From contig CAJQUW010000506.1 of assembly GCA_907163375.1 (NCBI GenBank), forward strand, positions 275,262 through 339,261: a stretch of 64,000 nucleotides of DNA, given 5' to 3'. The first letter of the stretch is position 1. Each line of letters starts with the position of its first letter. The translations under genes were made by a program, and so were the position numbers. The notes under the pieces are model-generated. The model made no database searches, was not told where the DNA came from, and saw only the letters and a list, made by a program, of their open reading frames with translations. Below are positions 58,301 to 64,000 of the stretch, one piece after another. The stretch is from Prostheceraeus crozeri (lineage: Eukaryota > Platyhelminthes > Polycladida > Euryleptidae).

Positions 58301-61300
58301 GGCGAAAAACGACAGAGTTAGAATTTGGGACGTTTTGGGCTGTAGCTTCAAACGAAGCATCGGATTGGAAAACGGATTTCAGATTTGGAATCAGCGTGAA
58401 ATTCTCTATCTGTATGGTGAGTTTCAAGTCAATCGGAGAGAAAAATTTTCGCTGACGTCCCCCCCCCTCTGGACAGCTCGCTTCGATTTTGGCTTCCAGT
58501 GGACGGATTTTGTCGTGCCATAGCTCGTTTGAAAGCTAAGAGTGAGACAAATTCACTGAAAGAATCGGCTTGTTCATATCTGTCTTCGTTTAGATGTGAG
58601 ACGCCATTTAAGATTTTGGGACATTGGCGAAAAAACGACAGAGTTAGAATTTGGGACGTTTTGGGCTGTAGCTTCAAAACGAAGCATCGGATTGGAAAAC
58701 GGATTTCAGATTTGGAATCAGCGTGAAATTCTCTATCTGTATGGTGAGTTTCAAGTCAATCGGAGAGAAAAAATTTTCGCTGACGTCCCCCCCCTCTGGA
58801 CAGCTCGCTTCGATTTTGGCTTCCAGTGGACGGATTTTGTCGTGCCATAGCTCGTTTGAAAGCTAAGAGTGAGACAAATTCACTGAAAGAATCGGCTTGT
58901 TCCTATCTGTCTTCGTTTAGATGTGAGACGCCATTTAAGATTTTGGGACATTGGCGAAAAACGACAGAGTTAGAATTTGGGACGTTTTGGGCTGTAGCTT
59001 CAAAACGAAGCATCGGATTGGAAAACGGATTTCAGATTTGGAATCAGCGTGAAATTCTCTATCTGTATGGTGAGTTTCAAGTCAATCGGAGAGAAAAATT
59101 TTCGCTGACGTCCCCCCCCCTCTGGACAGCTCGCTTCGATTTTGGCTTCCAGTGGACGGATTTTGTCGTGCCATAGCTCGTTTGAAAGCTAAGAGTGAGA
59201 CAAATTCACTGAAAGAATCGGCTTGTTCCTATCTGTCTTCGTTTAGATGTGAGACGCCATTTAAGATTTTGGGACATTGGCGAAAAACGACAGAGTTAGA
59301 ATTTGGGACGTTTTGGGCTCTAGCTTCAAAACGAAGCATCGGATTGGGAAAACGGATTTCAGATTTGGAATCAGCGTGAAATTCTCTATCTGTATGGTGA
59401 GTTTCAAGTCAATCGGAGAGAAAAAATTTTCGCTGACGTCCCCCCCCCCTCTGGACAGCTCGCTTCGATTTTGGCTTCCAGTGGACGGATTTTGTCGTGC
59501 CATAGCTCGTTTGAAAGCTAAGAGTGAGACAAATTCACTGAAAGAATCGGCTTGTTCATATCTGTCTTCGTTTAGATGTGAGACGCCATTTAAGATTTTG
59601 GGACATTGGCGAAAAAACGACAGAGTTAGAATTTGGGACGTTTTGGGCTGTAGCTTCAAAACGAAGCATCGGATTGGAAAACGGATTTCAGATTTGGAAT
59701 CAGCGTGAAATTCTCTATCTGTATGGTGAGTTTCAAGTCAATCGGAGAGAAAAAATTTTCGCTGACGTCCCCCCCCCTCTGGACAGCTCGCTTCGATTTT
59801 GGCTTCCAGTGGACGGATTTAGTCGTGCCATAGCTCGTTTGAAAGCTAAGAGTGAGACAAATTCACTGAAAGAATCGGCTTGTTCCTATCTGTCTTCGTT
59901 TAGATGTGAGACGCCATTTAAGATTTTGGGACATTGGCGAAAAACGACAGAGTTAGAATTTGGGACGTTTTGGGCTGTAGCTTCAAAACGAAGCATCGGA
60001 TTGGAAAACGGATTTCAGATTTGGAATCAGCGTGAAATTCTCTATCTGTATGGTGAGTTTCAAGTCAATCGGAGAGAAAAAAATTTTCGCTGACGTCCCC
60101 CCCCTCTGGACAGCTCGCTTCGATTTTGGCTTCCAGTGGACGGATTTTGTCGTGCCATAGCTCGTTTGAAAGCTAAGAGTGAGACAAATTCACTGAAAGA
60201 ATCGGCTTGTTCCTATCTGTCTTCGTTTAGATGTAAGACGCCATTTAAGATTTTGGGACATTGGCGAAAAAAACGACAGAGTTAGAATTTGTGACGTTTT
60301 GGGCTGTAGCTTCAAAACGAAGCATCGGATTGGAAAACGGATTTCAGATTTGGAATCAGCGTGAAATTCTCTATCTGTATGGTGAGTTTCAAGTCAATCG
60401 GAGAGAAAAAATTTTCGCTGACGTCCCCCCCCTCTGGACAGCTCGCTTCTATTTTGGCTTCCAGTGGACGGATTTTGTCGTGCCATAGCTCGTTTGAAAG
60501 CTAAGAGTGAGACAAATTCACTGAAAGAATCGGCTTGTTCCTATCTGTCTTCGTTTAGATGTGAGACGCCATTTAAGATTTTGGAACATTGGCGAAAAAC
60601 GACAGAGTTAGAATTTGGGACGTTTTGGGCTGTAGCTTCAAAACGAAGCATCGGATTGGGAAAACGGATTTCAGATTTGGAATCAGCGTGAAATTCTCTA
60701 TCTGTATGGTGAGTTTCAAGTCAATCGGAGAGAAAAAATTTTCGCTGACGTCCCCCCCCCTCTGGACAGCTCGCTTCGATTTTGGCTTCCAGTGGACGGA
60801 TTTTGTCGTGCCATAGCTCGTTTGAAAGCTAAGAGTGAGACAAATTCACTGAAAGAATCGGCTTGTTCCTATCTGTCTTCGTTTAGATGTGAGACGCCAT
60901 TTAAGATTTTGGGACATTGGTGAAAAACGACAGAGTTAGAATTTGGGACGTTTTGGGCTGTAGCTTCAAAACGAAGCATCGGATTGGGAAAACGGATTTC
61001 AGATTTGGAATCAGCGTGAAATTCTCTATCTGTATGGTGAGTTTCAAGTCAATCGGAGAGAGAAAAATTTGAAAAAATTTTCGCTGACGTCCCCCCCCCT
61101 CTGGACAGCTCGCTTCGATTTTGGCTTCCAGTGGACGGATTTAGTCGTGCCATAGCTCGTTTGAAAGCTAAGAGTGAGACAAATTCACTGAAAGAATCGG
61201 CTTGTTCATATCTGTCTTCGTTTAGATGTGAGACGCCATTTAAGATTTTGGGACATTGGCGAAAAACGACAGAGTTAGAATTTGGGACGTTTTGGGGCTG

Positions 61301-64000
61301 TAGCTTCAAAACGAAGCATCGGATTGGAAAACGGATTTCAGATTTGGAATCAGCGTGAAATTCTCTATCTGTATGGTGAGTTTCAAGTCAATCGGAGAGA
61401 AAAAATTTTCGCTGACGTCCCCCCCCTCTGGACAGCTCGCTTCGATTTTGGCTTCCAGTGGACGGATTTAGTCGTGCCATAGCTCGTTTGAAAGCTAAGA
61501 GTGAGACAAATTCACTGAAAGAATCGGCTTGTTCATATCTGTCTTCGTTTAGATGTGAGACGCCATTTAAGATTTTGGGACATTGGCGAAAAACGACAGA
61601 GTTAGAATTTGGGACGTTTTGGGCTGTAGCTTCAAAACGAAGCATCGGATTGGAAAACGGATTTCAGATTTGGAATCAGCGTGAAATTCTCTATCTGTAT
61701 GGTGAGTTTCAAGTCAATCGGAGAGAAAAAATTTTCGCTGACGTCCCCCCCCCTCTGGACAGCTCGCTTCGATTTTGGCTTCCAGTGGACGGATTTTGTC
61801 GTGCCATAGCTCGTTTGAAAGCTAAGAGTGAGACAAATTCACTGAAAGAATCGGCTTGTTCCTATCTGTCTTCGTTTAGATGTGAGACGCCATTTAAGAT
61901 TTTGGGACATTGGCGAAAAACGACAGAGTTAGAATTTGGGACGTTTTGGGCTGTAGCTTCAAAACGAAGCATCGGATTGGAAAACGGATTTCAGATTTGG
62001 AATCAGCGTGAAATTCTCTATCTGTATGGTGAGATTCAAGTCAATCGGAGAGAAAAAATTTTCGCTGACGTCCCCCCCCTCTGGACAGCTCGCTTCGATT
62101 TTGGCTTCCAGTGGACGGATTTAGTCGTGCCATAGCTCGTTTGAAAGCTAAGAGTGAGACAAATTCACTGAAAGAATCGGCTTGTTCCTATCTGTCTTCG
62201 TTTAGATGTGAGACGCCATTTAAGATTTTGGGACATTGGCGAAAAAACGACAGAGTTAGAATTTGGGACGTTTTGGGCTGTAGCTTCAAAACGAAGCATC
62301 GGATTGGAAAACGGATTTCAGATTTGGAATCAGCGTGAAATTCTCTATCTGTATGGTGAGTTTCAAGTCAATCGGAGAGAAAAAATTTTCGCTGACGTCC
62401 CCCCCCTCTGGACAGCTCGCTTCGATTTTGGCTTCCAGTGGACGGATTTTGTCGTGCCATAGCTCGTTTGAAAGCTAAGAGTGAGACAAATTCACTGAAA
62501 GAATCGGCTTGTTCCTATCTGTCTTCGTTTAGATGTGAGACGCCATTTAAGATTTTGGGACATTGGCGAAAAAACGACAGAGTTAGAATTTGGGACGTTT
62601 TGGGCTGTAGCTTCAAAACGAAGCATCGGATTGGAAAACGGATTTCAGATTTGGAATCAGCGTGAAATTCTCTATCTGTATGGTGAGTTTCAAGTCAATC
62701 GGAGAGAAAAAATTTTCGCTGACGTCCCCCCCCCTCTGGACAGCTCGCTTCGATTTTGGCTTCCAGTGGACGGATTTTGTCGTGCCATAGCTCGTTTGAA
62801 AGCTAAGAGTGAGACAAATTCACTGAAAGAATCGGCTTGTTCCTATCTGTCTTCGTTTAGATGTGAGACGCCATTTAAGATTTTGGGACATTGGCGAGAA
62901 AAACGACAGAGTTAGAATTTGGGACGTTTTGGGCTGTAGCTTCAAAACGAAGCATCGGATTGGAAAACGGATTTCAGATTTGGAATCAGCGTGAAATTCT
63001 CTATCTGTATGGTGAGTTTCAAGTCAATCGGAGAGAAAAAATTTCGCTGACGTCCCCCCCTCTGGACAGCTCGCTTCGATTTTGGCTTCCAGTGGACGGA
63101 TTTAGTCGTGCCATAGCTCGTTTAAAAGCTAAGAGTGAGACAAATTCACTGAAAGAATCGGCTTGTTCATATCTGTCTTCGTTTAGATGTGAGACGCCAT
63201 TTAAGATTTTGGGACATTGGCGAAAAACGACAGAGTTAGAATTTGGGACGTTTTGGGCTGTAGTTTCAAAACGAAGCATCGGATTGGAAAACGGATTTCA
63301 GATTTGGAATCAGCGTGAAATTCTCTATCTGTATGGTGAGTTTCAAGTCAATCGGAGAGAAAAAATTTTCGCTGACGTCCCCCCCCTCTGGACAGCTCGC
63401 TTCGATTTTGGCTTCCAGTGGACGGATTTAGTCGTGCCATAGCTCGTTTGAAAGCTAAGAGTGAGACAAATTCACTGAAAGAATCGGCTTGTTCATATCT
63501 GTCTTCGTTTAGATGTGAGACGCCATTTAAGATTTTGGGACATTGGCGAAAAACGACAGAGTTAGAATTTGGGACGTTTTGGGCTGTAGCTTCAAAACGA
63601 AGCATCGGATGGGAAAACGGATTTCAGATTTGGAATCAGCGTGAAATTCTCTATCTGTATGGTGAGTTTCAAGTCAATCGGAGAGAAAATTTTCGCTGAC
63701 GTCCCCCCCCCTCTGGACAGCTCGCTTGGATTTTGGCTTCCAGTGGACGGATTTAGTCGTGCCATAGCTCGTTTGAAAGCTAAGAGTGAGACAAATTCAC
63801 TGAAAGAATCGGCTTGTTCATATCTGTCTTCGTTTAGATGTGAGACGCCATTTAAGATTTTGGGACATTGGCGAAAAAACGACAGAGTTAGAATTTGGGA
63901 CGTTTTGGGCTGTAGCTTCAAAACGAAGCATCGGATTGGAAAACGGATTTCAGATTTGGAATCAGCGTGAAATTCTCTATCTGTATGGTGAGTTTCAAGT
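55301..64000. repeat. Satellite zone 3 (GACATTGGCG type)
   Basis: From about 55361 units read GACATTGGCG; the leader of the C run changes from GCTGACTCC to GCTGACGTCC, and almost all units have CAGCTCGCTTCG and GTGAGTTTCAAGTC. Confidence 0.75.

Larger units (their letters stand above)
36076..64000. repeat. Satellite array, about 326-bp monomer, roughly 85 copies
   Basis: Head-to-tail repeats with period 324-327 run from about 36,080 to the window end. A typical unit is 61763-62088: it starts CTCGCTTCGATTTTGGC and ends with a C run of 6-11, TCTGGACAG. Copies are highly similar and on one strand. The first two units are truncated or diverged (36130-36360). The plus strand shows open frames of up to about 100 codons per unit, sometimes joining two units; the minus strand has similar frames. 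Since the unit length is not a multiple of three and both strands are open, I do not call these genes. Confidence 0.95.

Noticed and set aside
36660..64000. Dozens of 60-240-codon open frames in the satellite as protein genes
   Set aside because: They are one repeated frame seen about 85 times, open on both strands, with monomer length not divisible by three and indels that shift frames freely. There is no promoter or start context common to them.
36076..64000. CRISPR-like or bacterial repeat array
   Set aside because: The repeats are contiguous with no spacers, the unit is about 326 bp, and the context is an animal genome.

Overview
The window comes from the nuclear genome of an animal, most likely an aquatic invertebrate. 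The evidence is a mixture of animal-type transposable elements (R4/Dong-like and CR1/L2-like non-LTR elements, Ty3/gypsy elements, a Maverick/Polinton of the adintovirus type), tRNA-derived sequences, one probable terminal exon of a host gene and a long satellite array. No bacterial-style operon is present. I cannot name the phylum from the sequence.

Layout. 1-3626: two decayed minus-strand non-LTR elements of the restriction-like-endonuclease type, separated by a tRNA-like (SINE-type) segment; the second copy has a clear 12-bp target duplication. 3627-9840: mostly non-coding DNA with one candidate terminal exon (4690-5047) and a few repeat relics. 9841-34760: a three-layer nest. A CR1/L2-like LINE on the minus strand (coding from about 34760 to 31515, resuming at 9978-9841) was hit inside its reverse transcriptase gene by a 21.5-kb Maverick (9979-31514, TIRs about 360 bp, TSD ATCATC). 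The Maverick was then hit in its minor capsid gene by a 4.3-kb Ty3/gypsy element (12177-16511, 144-bp LTRs with one difference, TSD CAGCA). 34885-35826: a truncated second gypsy-type element (LTR-like sequence plus gag). 35830-64000: a satellite of about 326 bp per monomer, roughly 85 copies, running off the end of the window.

The Maverick carries a near-complete virus-like gene set: protein-primed type B DNA polymerase, packaging ATPase, minor (penton-like) and major (hexon-like) capsid proteins, adenain-like cysteine protease, integrase fused to a parvovirus-type phospholipase A2 domain, a fibre-like coiled-coil protein, two small membrane-active-looking proteins and several unknowns. In a live element these would replicate the DNA, build and mature a capsid, and integrate the genome. 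Here almost every large gene carries a frameshift or an internal stop, so the copy looks dead. The gypsy element inside it is intact and must be much younger.

The main points for follow-up are: a family of short GC-rich hairpins scattered through the AT-rich Maverick, some inside genes and some supplying stop codons; an 18-nt self-complementarity between the gypsy LTR and its primer-binding site, pointing to Tf1-like self-priming; an A-rich start-site leader shared by almost all Maverick genes; and a satellite monomer that contains a complete set of short-intron signals and changes in diagnostic bases in three zones along the array.
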